Positions 16,639-25,787 of a DNA stretch of 64,000 bases are shown here, piece by piece. The notes beneath the pieces were generated by a model. It did not search any database. It saw nothing but the letters and a program-made list of their open reading frames with translations, and was not told the DNA's origin. The DNA is taken from NCBI GenBank assembly GCA_001899005.1, contig MKUW01000013.1:62001-126000 (forward strand), given 5' to 3'. This stretch comes from Chloroflexi bacterium 44-23 (GTDB lineage: Bacteria > Chloroflexota > Anaerolineae > Anaerolineales > Anaerolineaceae). The position numbers were made by a program, and so were the translations under genes. Numbering within the stretch: position 1 is the stretch's first letter; every line of letters begins with the position of its first letter.

Positions 16639-17373
16639 ATGTCCATCCAGTCTTCAAGCACGCGTGCACCCATGTATTTTCGCATCCAACAGGGAATTTT
16701 GCTTCAAATCCAGCAGGGTATGCTGAAGCCCGGCCAGCAATTACCTACTGAATCTGACCTTGTTCAGCAATATCAAGTTAGCCGGATCACCGCCAAACGG
16801 GCATTGGATGAACTCGTACGTCAAGGAGTTGCCTTCCGGCAGCAGGGGCGGGGTACATTTGTGGCACAAACCCGTATTCGTGAAATTTCGGGGTTTGGCA
16901 GTTTTACTGAAGATATGCTTTCGCGCGGCCTTGTCCCTTCTTCGCAGGTACTGCTGTTCGAGGAAGTGCAGCCTGACAAGGAAATTCAAGAGAAACTACA
17001 AATCTCCCCAAATGAACATGCCTATATACTCAAACGGTTGCGCCTGGCAAATGGTGAAAAGGTCGCATTCGAGACAACTTATTTACCCTGCCGGTTTTAT
17101 CCCGGTTTGTTGCTAGAAGACCTCGCCAAAAAATCTTTATATACAATTCTTTCTGAAAAATATCAAATGACCCCCACCTGGGCAGATGCTGAAATGGAAG
17201 CTGCCTCTGCCAATAAAGAAGAAGCTGGGTTGCTAAACCTGGAAATCGGCAAACCGGTCTTAATAGCACGGCGGGTGACTTTTTCTGCTAATTACGATGT
17301 TGTCGAAGTTGCTACTTCAATATATCGCGGCGATTTGTTCACTTTTTACTCTGGACGCCAGCTTATTGGATAA
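16639..17373 (+). CDS. GntR/HutC-family transcriptional regulator 2
   Basis: 244 residues with GntR winged helix (MYFRIQQGILLQIQQGMLKPGQQLPTESDLVQQY, SRITAKRALDELVRQGV, RQQGRGTFVA, quoted in parts) and a C-terminal UTRA domain (about 90-240). Ribosome site CAAGGAA before ATG 16639. It is the first gene after the rightward promoter and palindrome and is followed 70 bp later by the glycosidase. It probably controls the glycosidase/ABC/ROK/SIS operon in response to a sugar phosphate (family knowledge). It is a different protein from the leftward GntR, so the locus may respond to two signals. Confidence 0.9.
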   Translation: MSIQSSSTRAPMYFRIQQGILLQIQQGMLKPGQQLPTESDLVQQYQVSRITAKRALDELVRQGVAFRQQGRGTFVAQTRIREISGFGSFTEDMLSRGLVPSSQVLLFEEVQPDKEIQEKLQISPNEHAYILKRLRLANGEKVAFETTYLPCRFYPGLLLEDLAKKSLYTILSEKYQMTPTWADAEMEAASANKEEAGLLNLEIGKPVLIARRVTFSANYDVVEVATSIYRGDLFTFYSGRQLIG

Positions 17374-17443
17374 TGCGCGCTTAGTCGCTTTTTTTGATTT
17401 GGTGGTTTCTCCCTGATCATTATTTCTCGAAAAAGGAGCATTC

Positions 17444-19486
17444 ATGAAATTATCTGCTGTTACCCTCACCGGAAATTATTTTTCCCGCGACAACCAGTGT
17501 TTCCTTCCGATCGGAGCTCACTGGGTACCCGCGAAAACCGGTCTACAATATCCATTGCGTTGGAATGAAGAGGATCTCGAAGCTGATTTCCGCAAAATGA
17601 AAGATCTTGGTTTCAATACCATGCGTTTTGATCTGTTCTGGGCATGGTTTGAGCCGCACCCCGGAGTATTTAACCCGGAAGCATTTCAGCAGTTTGATTT
17701 CTTTATTCAAATGGCACACGAATACAAAATTTACCTTCATCCAACCTTCTTTATTGGTGGTGAAGTTGGTGAAGCATTTTGGGATGTTCCCTGGCGGCAA
17801 GGACGGCATCCGCATGCCGATGCTGAAATGCTGCGTTTGCAAACTGATCATGCTGCTGAATTTGCACGCCGTTATAATGGTGAAACCGCTATCCTGGCCT
17901 GGGATTTAACAGATGAACCCCCATTCTGGGTTGTCACTGCTGAAACCACAGATGCTATGGCAATCAACTGGACCCGGTTGATTGCAGGCGCTATTCGTCG
18001 CTATGACCCTGAGCATATCCTTTGTGTTGGTACCAGTATGGAGGACGTTGCACATGGTCCTTTTCGGCCAGACAACCTTGCTGGTGAAGTAGATTTCTTC
18101 TCTGTTCACCCTTATTCCATTTACACACTGGGCCTTTTCCCTGATGCCATGCTTTCAGAGCGCGGCACATATGCAGGAGCATTCCAGACACTGCTTTCAG
18201 GTGGTGCCGGCAAACCTGTCATGATCCATGAATTTGGCGCATCCTCTGCCCAATACAGCCCCGAACGTATAGCTCATTTTGACCGAGTGACACTTTACTC
18301 CGGTTTGGCAGCGGGAGCCTGTGGTTTTCTACCCTGGTGCTATACCGATGCTGCTCCGGAATTGTTCAAACAATTCCCCTATCGTCGCGCACCGCATGAA
18401 ACCCAGTTTGGTTTGACTACATGGGATCGACAGGATCGCCCGCGAGGCAAGGTATTGCGTGATTTTTCAAAAGTACTGGAACAGATGGATTTCAACGGAA
18501 TTGGACCTGCACGTTCTGATGCAGCCATAATCATTCCTCATGAATGGGCAAAGCCGCTTGGAGATCTCTCTCGCTCAGGCTTGACTGCCGCACATACCAT
18601 TCCTTACACGCCGGTTCAAGATACCTTTTCCACCGAAGAAGAAAATCTCTGGTTAACCCGTGCCCTGCTGAATACCCTTATTCTTGGTCGCCGAGCCGGA
18701 CTTAAAGTGGATATGCCGCGTGAATATTCTGCCTGGCAGGATCGCCCCATGCTGCTATTACCTTCACCTTTGACCAGTACTGAACGCAACCTGGTCCATA
18801 TTCACACTATTTTCTGGGATGAGGTCCGGGAATATGTGCATAAGGGTGGGCTGGTCTATGCCTCCTTATGTGCTGATACCGCCATTCCTGAAATGGCCGA
18901 TCTGTTTGGAGTCAGCCTATCAGACCACACTTCTGCTAGCGATATTACACTGACCTTTGTCAAACCTTTTGGTGAAATTGCGACCGGAAAAGAGTTCCAT
19001 TTTCATGCCAACATAAATAATCCCCGTCATTGGCCTGCTACACTGGAAATAAATGGAGGGACGGTGCTTGCAGTAGACCAGTATGGCGGCCCTGCACTGG
19101 TATCCCATACATACGGAAAGGGTAAAACGCTGCTCTGCGCTTATCCTATTGAAACGTACCTGGCAGAGATCCCAGATATTTACGAGCATCCCGAAGATAG
19201 CCACCTAATTCTACGCGGATTCGCACAGGTGGCCGGTCTTAAACCAGCCTTTGAGACTGATGCTCCCGGAATTGAAATTGCCTCTCTTGTCGGTAGTAGG
19301 CGAGGGTATGCTGTGCTGGCAAATCACCAACCAGAGTCTCGTACAGTTACCATCACCAGCCGGTTTGAAATCGATCAAATTTCCTTGATTACTCCCGATG
19401 GTAAACATCCCTTGGTATTAAAAGACCACAATTGTATTTTGGAAATTCCTGCTTATGGTGGGGCCGTGCTCGATTGGCGTTTGTAA
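17444..19486 (+). CDS. Clan GH-A glycoside hydrolase (GH5/GH42-like), cytoplasmic
   Basis: 680 residues, no signal peptide. N-terminal TIM barrel: GAHWVPAKTGLQYPLRW at the start, GFNTMRFDLFWAWFEPHPG, acid/base region LAWDLTDEPPF (Glu about 158), and nucleophile region PVMIHEFGAS (Glu about 263), as in clan GH-A enzymes. A second part (about 400-580) with SLCADTAIPEM resembles the glutamine amidotransferase-like trimerisation domain seen in GH42 beta-galactosidases, followed by a small beta domain. The exact glycosidase family and substrate cannot be assigned. AAAAAGGAGC precedes the start. With the importer and kinase behind it, it probably cleaves an imported amino-sugar containing oligosaccharide. 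Confidence 0.78.
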   Translation: MKLSAVTLTGNYFSRDNQCFLPIGAHWVPAKTGLQYPLRWNEEDLEADFRKMKDLGFNTMRFDLFWAWFEPHPGVFNPEAFQQFDFFIQMAHEYKIYLHPTFFIGGEVGEAFWDVPWRQGRHPHADAEMLRLQTDHAAEFARRYNGETAILAWDLTDEPPFWVVTAETTDAMAINWTRLIAGAIRRYDPEHILCVGTSMEDVAHGPFRPDNLAGEVDFFSVHPYSIYTLGLFPDAMLSERGTYAGAFQTLLSGGAGKPVMIHEFGASSAQYSPERIAHFDRVTLYSGLAAGACGFLPWCYTDAAPELFKQFPYRRAPHETQFGLTTWDRQDRPRGKVLRDFSKVLEQMDFNGIGPARSDAAIIIPHEWAKPLGDLSRSGLTAAHTIPYTPVQDTFSTEEENLWLTRALLNTLILGRRAGLKVDMPREYSAWQDRPMLLLPSPLTSTERNLVHIHTIFWDEVREYVHKGGLVYASLCADTAIPEMADLFGVSLSDHTSASDITLTFVKPFGEIATGKEFHFHANINNPRHWPATLEINGGTVLAVDQYGGPALVSHTYGKGKTLLCAYPIETYLAEIPDIYEHPEDSHLILRGFAQVAGLKPAFETDAPGIEIASLVGSRRGYAVLANHQPESRTVTITSRFEIDQISLITPDGKHPLVLKDHNCILEIPAYGGAVLDWRL

Positions 19487-19489
19487 TCT

Positions 19490-19514
19490 CCACACCTGAC
19501 GTAGTCCGGTGTGG
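19490..19514 (+). repeat. Intergenic hairpin between glycosidase and binding-protein genes
   Basis: Inverted repeat CCACACC (19490-19496) / GGTGTGG (19508-19514), 11-nt loop, immediately after the glycosidase stop and 29 bp before the binding-protein start. No T-run follows, so it may mark an RNA processing or stability site and not a terminator. Confidence 0.5.
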
Positions 19515-19543
19515 TTATCAATCAATCTATCAAGGAGAATGGA

Positions 19544-20827
19544 ATGAGAACAAAGAATGTTGTGTTTGGAATTTTGTTAATTCTGTCCGTCGTGCTAAGC
19601 GCTTGTGGAGGAGGAACCACAGCAAATGGCACACAGCCCACTGTTTCTCAAAGTGACGAAAAAGTAACCATCACTGTATGGGATTATTATGGGGAGGCCA
19701 CACCAATTAAACCTCTTATTGAGGGTTTCCAGAAAGAAAATCCGAATATTACAATTAATTATGAAACTCCGGATTGGGATACAACTCTTGAAAAGCTAAA
19801 CGTTGTTCTGACGAGCGGCACACCACCAGATGTTGTTACCGTTGATATGACCTGGATACCCAAGTTTGCTGCTCTGGATGCATTCGCTGATCTAAATAAG
19901 CTTTCTGGTGGAAAACTCAACGGTGTTGACTGGAAAGATGCATACACCGAAGGTGCACTTGAATCGATCACTTATCAGGACAAAATCGTCGCCGCCTTAT
20001 ATGACTTCGATGTCTACGCCTTGTATTATCGCGCTGATTTACTTGAACAAAAAGATCTTGCTGTTCCGACCACATGGGCTGAGTTAAAGGATGTCTCTAA
20101 GAAACTGGTAGAAGGAGACAAATATAAATATCAATGGCTCGCAGAAACCTTCCACGGCTCACAATGGATTTATGAAAACGGTGGCGATTTACTGAGCCCT
20201 GACAACAAAACTGTTACCTTTAATTCACCTGAGGCAGTGGAAGCCATTCAATTTTATGCTGATTTGATGACTGATCAGTCTGCGATTTACTGGGGTCTTG
20301 ATCAGGGCGAACGTATCCAGGGTATTAAAGATGGACGTATTGCCATGTTTTCGGATGGCCCCTATAATATGGGTATCATGAAAAGTGCAGCCCCAGAAAT
20401 GGCTGGACAGTGGCGGATTGCCTTGCACCCATATTCCAAGGAACCAGGTTCTTACCTGGGCGGTACTGGTCTGGTAATTCCCGCTCAATCCAAAAAACAG
20501 GAAGCCGCCTGGAAATTCATTGAATATGGTATGCGTGTTGACAACCAAATTGGTGTCTACACTTATGCTGGTGCAGCACCGGCTTTAACAGCTGCAATGC
20601 AAAGCCCAGAAGTCAATGGCCCTGATGCCTACTTTGGTGGACAAAAGGTCTTCGATGTTTTCCTTGAAGCTATGAAAACTGCGAAACATTTTCCCTATGT
20701 ACGCCAATGGAATGATATCGACGTTATTTTTACGACCGCCATGGAAGAAATTAGTCTGGGGCAAGCAACTGTCAAAGAAGCATTAGATGAGGCTGCAGCA
20801 AAAACGACTGAAGCTTTGAATAATTAA
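19544..20827 (+). CDS. ABC transporter sugar-binding lipoprotein
   Basis: 427 residues. Lipoprotein signal peptide with lipobox LSAC (MRTKNVVFGILLILSVVLSA then Cys), a Gly/Thr linker, and an extracytoplasmic solute-binding protein family 1 fold starting VTITVWDYYGEATPIKPLIE. Typical block GSQWIYENGGDLLSPD and GRIAMFSDGPYNMG. It delivers carbohydrate to the two permeases downstream. Start at ATG 19544 with CAAGGAGAA 5 bp upstream; an earlier GTG at 19511 is inside the hairpin and is not used. Flanked on both sides by RNA hairpins. Confidence 0.92.
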   Translation: MRTKNVVFGILLILSVVLSACGGGTTANGTQPTVSQSDEKVTITVWDYYGEATPIKPLIEGFQKENPNITINYETPDWDTTLEKLNVVLTSGTPPDVVTVDMTWIPKFAALDAFADLNKLSGGKLNGVDWKDAYTEGALESITYQDKIVAALYDFDVYALYYRADLLEQKDLAVPTTWAELKDVSKKLVEGDKYKYQWLAETFHGSQWIYENGGDLLSPDNKTVTFNSPEAVEAIQFYADLMTDQSAIYWGLDQGERIQGIKDGRIAMFSDGPYNMGIMKSAAPEMAGQWRIALHPYSKEPGSYLGGTGLVIPAQSKKQEAAWKFIEYGMRVDNQIGVYTYAGAAPALTAAMQSPEVNGPDAYFGGQKVFDVFLEAMKTAKHFPYVRQWNDIDVIFTTAMEEISLGQATVKEALDEAAAKTTEALNN

Positions 20828-20838
20828 TTTATTCAATA

Positions 20839-20867
20839 GGGACTGCCAGCTGAGTCCTGGCAGTCCC
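20839..20867 (+). repeat. Strong intergenic hairpin between binding protein and permease genes
   Basis: Perfect 11-bp inverted repeat GGGACTGCCAG (20839-20849) / CTGGCAGTCCC (20857-20867), 7-nt loop, with no T-run after it. By analogy with malE-malF spacers, such hairpins stabilise the upstream mRNA and lower expression of the permeases. It lies 12 bp after the binding-protein stop. Confidence 0.65.
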
Positions 20868-20889
20868 GTTTCCAGACTTTGGAGGTTCT

Positions 20890-21777
20890 ATGAGAGCGGG
20901 AACGATCCACAGGCAAACACTGATACGCACATTCAAAAAGTCGGCAATGGCGTATACTTTTATCGCTATTCCGCTCCTCTCCTCTATTATTTTTTTGATA
21001 ATTCCAATGCTGGTATCTTTTTACTGGAGTTTGACTGATTATAATGGATTGCAACCTGCAAAATTTATTGGTTTCCAAAACTACAATCAATTATTCACCA
21101 ATGATAAATATTTTCTGATTTCTTTAAGAAATACTACTTTACTGGTACTGATGGGGATGAGTGTTGGACCAACACTGGGGATGATCACAGCTATTCTACT
21201 GAACCAGAAAATCCGTTTCCAATCATTGTTTCGGACCGCTTATTATCTACCAGTAATGACTTCTCTTGTAGTGGTTTCAACTATCTGGGTTATGTTGTAC
21301 AACCAGAACGGTTTATTCAACACCCTACTCAATGGTTTAGGTATAAACTCCGTCGGCTGGCTTTCAAATCCAAAAATCGCGCTTGTCTCCGTTGCAATAG
21401 CCAGCATCTGGCAAGGATTCGGTTTTGAGACGGTTGTTTTCCTGGCTGCTCTACAATCCATTTCGCGTGAATTATACGAAGCTGCCATGATGGATGGCGC
21501 TAATGGGATCCAGCAATTTTTTCACATAACATTGCCCTCACTTCGTCCAGTAATCGCCTTTATTTACATCTACGGTATCATTGGCAGCTATCAGATTTTT
21601 GATCAGGTATTTGTCATGACCCATGGGGGGCCGATTTTCAGCACCTCAACCATTGTTTTTTTCTTATATTCCAAATTTCAAGATTTGCGCCTGGGTTATG
21701 CATCAGCCATCGCCTATGTATTATTCGCCATTCTAGTAGTTTTCTCTTATATTGCTTTGAAGATGGAGAAAGATTAG
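20890..21777 (+). CDS. ABC sugar permease, MalF/UgpA type
   Basis: 295 residues, six predicted membrane helices, with the EAA loop ELYEAAMMDGANGIQQFFHI that contacts the ATPase. N-terminal basic region (RAGTIHRQTLIRTFKKS) before helix 1. GGAGG lies just upstream of ATG 20890. It forms the membrane channel with the next permease. No ATPase gene occurs in this locus, so a shared MsiK/MalK-type ATPase encoded elsewhere is likely needed. Confidence 0.92.
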   Translation: MRAGTIHRQTLIRTFKKSAMAYTFIAIPLLSSIIFLIIPMLVSFYWSLTDYNGLQPAKFIGFQNYNQLFTNDKYFLISLRNTTLLVLMGMSVGPTLGMITAILLNQKIRFQSLFRTAYYLPVMTSLVVVSTIWVMLYNQNGLFNTLLNGLGINSVGWLSNPKIALVSVAIASIWQGFGFETVVFLAALQSISRELYEAAMMDGANGIQQFFHITLPSLRPVIAFIYIYGIIGSYQIFDQVFVMTHGGPIFSTSTIVFFLYSKFQDLRLGYASAIAYVLFAILVVFSYIALKMEKD

Positions 21778-21785
21778 GGGACTGA

Positions 21786-22637
21786 ATGTATCAAAAAAAG
21801 AATCTTCATAAACCTTTTCAATTTTCCGTTAAGCGATTCTGGCTGTATCTTATTCTAATCGTCACTTCTATTACTATGGTAATTCCCTTTTACTGGGCAG
21901 TCAGTACCTCTTTAAAATTTGAGCAATTCGTCTTCACAAACCCGCCTCAGTGGTTTCCCACCCCAGCAACACTACAAAACTATGTGAGCGTATTTACCAA
22001 AGTGAATTTCGACAAATATTTTTTTAATAGCGTGTTTGTGACAGTTACCATCACTCTTGGGCATGTTTTTTTTGACACATTGGCTGCCTATGCCTTTGCC
22101 AAATTAAAATTCCCCGGACGTGACAAAATTTTCTTTTTCCTTCTGTTCGGATTAATGATCCCATTTCAGGTTAACCTGATCCCCCTTTACCGCATTATGG
22201 CAACACTTGGTTGGAATGACTCCTATCTGGCTCTTATCATTCCCAATTTAACCAGTATTTTTGGCATCTTTTTGATGCGCCAATTTCTGCTTACCATTCC
22301 TAATGATTTGCTGGATGCGGGTCGCATCGATGGTTGCGGGGAATTTGGTGTTTTCTGGCGGGTTGTTGCACCGCTGGCATTACCCGGTATAGCAACGCTA
22401 ATTATTTTAACTTTCATGGGCGCTTGGAATGATTTTCTTTGGCCTCGGATTGTACTTAATTCAGAATCACTTTTTACTCTACCGGTTGGCCTGGCGCAAT
22501 TGCAGGCAAGAAATACATCCAACGTTGCCCAAATTATGGCTGGCACTGTGCTGGCAGCTCTGCCAATGATCATCGTCTTCCTTTTTATGCAGAGACAATT
22601 TATTGAAGGTATGACCGCAGGAGCGATTAAAGAATGA
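21786..22637 (+). CDS. ABC sugar permease, MalG/UgpE type
   Basis: 283 residues, about six membrane helices, EAA loop LLDAGRIDGCGEFGVFWRVVAP. Follows the MalF-type gene by 8 bp with GGGGAC before the start, and its last codons overlap the ROK kinase start by 4 bp (ATGA). Typical second permease of a CUT1-class carbohydrate importer. The run of glycosidase, binding protein, two permeases and kinase is one operon. Confidence 0.92.
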   Translation: MYQKKNLHKPFQFSVKRFWLYLILIVTSITMVIPFYWAVSTSLKFEQFVFTNPPQWFPTPATLQNYVSVFTKVNFDKYFFNSVFVTVTITLGHVFFDTLAAYAFAKLKFPGRDKIFFFLLFGLMIPFQVNLIPLYRIMATLGWNDSYLALIIPNLTSIFGIFLMRQFLLTIPNDLLDAGRIDGCGEFGVFWRVVAPLALPGIATLIILTFMGAWNDFLWPRIVLNSESLFTLPVGLAQLQARNTSNVAQIMAGTVLAALPMIIVFLFMQRQFIEGMTAGAIKE

Positions 22638-23521
22638 TTGGAGCAGTTGATATAGGCGGAACTAAATTTGCAGTCGGTGTGGTCAATGAAAGTGGGGAGG
22701 TTTTAGCCCGGGCTGAAACTCCCAGTCACCCTGAACTCGGGCTTCAACCCGGATTAGCGCGTATGTTTGAAATGCTACATGCAATTCAGGAAGAAACCGG
22801 ACAACGTTTACAGGGCATTGGTATAGGCTGTACCGGTCCAGTTGATCCATACACCGGTCAACTAGGATTGATTGAATTTTTACCTGGCTGGGAATGGTTT
22901 AACCTTGTAGACGCCTTCGAACAGGAATTTCAAGTACCCGTATTCATAGAAAATGATGCTGATGCCGCCACATTGGGTGAAGCTGCATGGGGGGCGGGAA
23001 AAAATGCAGAAAGAATGATGTACGTTACCATCAGCACCGGTATCGGCGCTGGTTTGGTCATTCATGGTCAACTCTACCGTGGGGCAGGTGGTTCTCACCC
23101 TGAATATGGACATCATGTTATTGATTTCTCCGGACCCAAATGCTTCTGTGGTGCTTATGGATGCTGGGAAAGCCTTGCGAGCGGGACTGCCATGGCAAAA
23201 AGGAGTGGGGGAATTTCGGCTTACGAAATTTGCCTGGCAGCACAGCGTGGTGAAGCATGGGCACTTTCTGCTGTTGAACAGGAAGGATTGTATCTCGGGA
23301 TTGGCTTAGCCAATCTCATCACCCTCTTTGTGCCTGATGTGATTGCCCTGGGAGGCGGTGTAATGCAAAGCCGGACTCTCTTTTGGGATAAAATCACTAC
23401 AACAATTCAAAATTCATGTGGGCTGGTACCGTTTGAACGTACTCTTTTGGTGCCCGCCTTATTGGGTAAAGATGTCGCCCTGGCAGGTGCTGCCCGGGTT
23501 TTTATTCAGAGATATGGATAA
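22634..23521 (+). CDS. ROK family sugar kinase
   Basis: 295 residues. N-terminal ATP-binding motif DIGGTKFAVGVV, sugar-binding region GIGCTGPVDP and ENDADAATLGEA, STGIGAGLVIHGQLYRG, and the ROK zinc motif CFCGAYGCWESLASG. Start overlaps the permease stop by 4 bp. It phosphorylates an imported hexose or amino sugar. The presence of a NanE-like epimerase in the same locus makes N-acetylmannosamine or N-acetylglucosamine a reasonable guess, but glucose is not excluded. Confidence 0.92.
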   Translation: MIGAVDIGGTKFAVGVVNESGEVLARAETPSHPELGLQPGLARMFEMLHAIQEETGQRLQGIGIGCTGPVDPYTGQLGLIEFLPGWEWFNLVDAFEQEFQVPVFIENDADAATLGEAAWGAGKNAERMMYVTISTGIGAGLVIHGQLYRGAGGSHPEYGHHVIDFSGPKCFCGAYGCWESLASGTAMAKRSGGISAYEICLAAQRGEAWALSAVEQEGLYLGIGLANLITLFVPDVIALGGGVMQSRTLFWDKITTTIQNSCGLVPFERTLLVPALLGKDVALAGAARVFIQRYG

Positions 23522-23522
23522 T

Positions 23523-24572
23523 ATGAACAAAACACTTTTATCGAACAATTATGTTAAAGATATTCTTAATCAGCCTGTAGCATTGCAAGATACCATTATC
23601 GAACTTGAAAAACAGACACTGACACCTTTTCACCTTTTGTCTGAAAAACTTTCCAATCATTCACTTAAGCGGGTTGTTTTGACAGGAATGGGCTCATCTT
23701 ATCATGCGCTCCACCCGATATCACTGTCTCTGTTAGAACATGGCGTTCAAACCCTCATGTTTGAAACATCTGAATTAATATATTATGCTCCGCGTTTAGT
23801 TTCTCCGGAAACGTTGGTTGTTGCTGTCTCACAGTCCGGACGTAGCGCTGAAATAGTTCAGTTATTGGAAATGATTCATCATGAAGTTCCGATGATAGGG
23901 ATTACCAATACGCCTGAAAGCCCACTCGCACAGCAAGCAGACTTAACCTTATTTACCCGGGCTGGAAATGAATTCTCAGTTTCTTGCAAAACCTATATTG
24001 CCACCTTGGCAGTTCTTTCTTACCTGGGAGAGGTCTTGCTTGGGAAACAACCAGCTGGCATTTTTTCTGATCTTCAAATTACTGTCGAGCAAATGTCTGC
24101 TTATTTGAAAATCTGGGAAAAACATGTGGATTATCTGACCCGTGATCTGAATGGCATTAACAGTTTAATTTTAACCGGACGGGGCTCATCGCTTGCCGCA
24201 GCTAACACTGGCGGGTTGATCATTAAAGAAGCGGCTCATTTTCATGCAGAAGGTATGAGCAGCGCAGCCTTTCGCCATGGGCCATTTGAAATGGTTTCTC
24301 CTGAAATGATGGTACTGGTTTTTGGCGGAATTGGCGCGGGTAAACCATTGAACGCTAATCTTGTAGTGGATATTCATAAAGCAGGCGGTCGGGCTGAATT
24401 TGTTTCATTTAATGGTGGAGACAACCCCTATGTACTTCCCTCAGTCCCGATTTCGCAGTTATCAATAATGGAAATCCTGCCTGCTCAAATGATCTCTATT
24501 GCTCTGGCACTCCTTAACCATCATGACCCAGGCACTTTTGAACACAGCTCAAAAGTTACAATTATCAGCTGA
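23523..24572 (+). CDS. SIS-domain sugar-phosphate isomerase/deaminase-like protein
   Basis: 349 residues with two SIS domains: GMGSSYHALHPIS and SQSGRSAEIVQLLE in the first, GRGSSLAAANTGGLIIKEAA and EGMSSAAFRHGPFEMV in the second. This is the layout of the GlmS isomerase half and of AgaS/FrlB-like deaminases, without the glutaminase domain. It probably acts on glucosamine-6-phosphate or a related amino-sugar phosphate, converting it to a fructose phosphate. Start ATG 23523 is 1 bp after the ROK stop; the upstream open frame overlaps the kinase and is not used. Confidence 0.87.
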   Translation: MNKTLLSNNYVKDILNQPVALQDTIIELEKQTLTPFHLLSEKLSNHSLKRVVLTGMGSSYHALHPISLSLLEHGVQTLMFETSELIYYAPRLVSPETLVVAVSQSGRSAEIVQLLEMIHHEVPMIGITNTPESPLAQQADLTLFTRAGNEFSVSCKTYIATLAVLSYLGEVLLGKQPAGIFSDLQITVEQMSAYLKIWEKHVDYLTRDLNGINSLILTGRGSSLAAANTGGLIIKEAAHFHAEGMSSAAFRHGPFEMVSPEMMVLVFGGIGAGKPLNANLVVDIHKAGGRAEFVSFNGGDNPYVLPSVPISQLSIMEILPAQMISIALALLNHHDPGTFEHSSKVTIIS

Positions 24573-25787
24573 AGAGAAAATATCCTCATGTAGATTGTGG
24601 ATGAAACTCATATTGCGGGTAAAGGAATTTAGTCCTTCCTCATCTGAGAAGGATTAGCATGATCAAGTGATTATTACAATTCGATTTAAGCTTCTGAGCT
24701 ACGGTTAGTGCCAGTATTGTCCGCAGAACATTTCCAAAACGATGTGCCCTTTCTATCAAAGCATCCACATTAAGATTGATCACTTGAATTGAACGGATCG
24801 ACCCCCAATTTAATTTTCTGATTTGTGCCAGACATGAATTTGATTGTCACATCTGTGCTGGATTAATTATGAAGAGAGTTTTGGTTGTTTCTTCGAAATT
24901 TTTTTTGAGTTTATCTTGAATTCAGTGCCAGTAGGGTTTTGTAGGTATTAATGTTGATCCAGAAAATCAGTTATGCACCTAGGGCATGGGCAATTATGTA
25001 GATCCGTGTGATAGCAACCCAACTGCATTCAAAAATAACCCGGTTTGTACGGTTTGCCTGTCAGAGGTGCCCCCCGGTTGCGGAAAATGTCGTCACAGGT
25101 AAGTCTTCCAGGAAGGAAAAAACGACATTCTGCATGCAAGTGTAATAAGTGCGCCAATTTTCAAAAATACTATTTAATGAAATCTCAGTTCAAAATGGAC
25201 AATTCAGGTGAAGTAGATGATTTTCTGGATTTGAAAGCGAAGTTACCCTTCTACGTTTGTCAAAGATGCCTTTTGATTTACATAAAATGTGGGCTGACTT
25301 CATTTAATTGGTTTATGCGATGTAGCTATTCTCTTGATATAATTTATGCAAGAAAGTGAATATATTCTGGATGCATAATCAGGAATATCAAATCTCCAGA
25401 CTAATTTCACAAATTGCCAGAAATACGCCCATCGAGTTTTTGTTTATATGTTAAGAAAAAGAAGCCTGTTTGTGCTATTTGAAAGTAGTAACCGGTTTTT
25501 ATCAAACGGGTATTTCACAACATTGGATAGGATTACAGAAAATTTGCATGGTCTCAATAAGTCAAAGTAAACAATTTATTTTCTATTATCCAGTAAAACT
25601 TGAGAGATTTGGTTTCTTGAAAAATATCGCCCAGTTGACTGGGGATGTGCTAAAGGTGCTCCGCTCATAAAATGGAAAAACTAATCTTGGCCGGTCTTAC
25701 TCACAAAGTAACCCCGAAATGACCCTAAAATTACTCATTAGATTAAGAATCACTCTCACTTCATCTTAAACAGAGGAGTATTATTTT
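24573..25787. other. Long gene-poor spacer
   Basis: 1.2 kb, AT-rich, no confident gene. It holds the small Cys-rich frame at 24986-25102, and a frame at 25045-25359 that also has scattered CxC/CxxC pairs but no ribosome site. Both may be remnants. The 3' end (about 25700-25787) should hold the ACR3 promoter; GAGGAG precedes the ACR3 start. Confidence 0.4.
24986..25102 (+). CDS. Possible small cysteine-rich protein
   Basis: 38 codons from ATG 24986 to TAA 25102. The end VCTVCLSEVPPGCGKCRHR has a CxxC-x7-CxxC zinc-knuckle-like pattern, plus a Cys at position 8. The ribosome site is weak. It may be a tiny zinc-binding protein, the tail of a decayed gene or a chance frame. No neighbour on the same operon. 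Confidence 0.25.
   Translation: MGNYVDPCDSNPTAFKNNPVCTVCLSEVPPGCGKCRHR

Noticed and set aside
25045..25359. 104-codon frame with CxC/CxxC pairs
   Set aside because: Overlaps the small Cys-rich frame in another frame and has no ribosome site; not supported as a gene.
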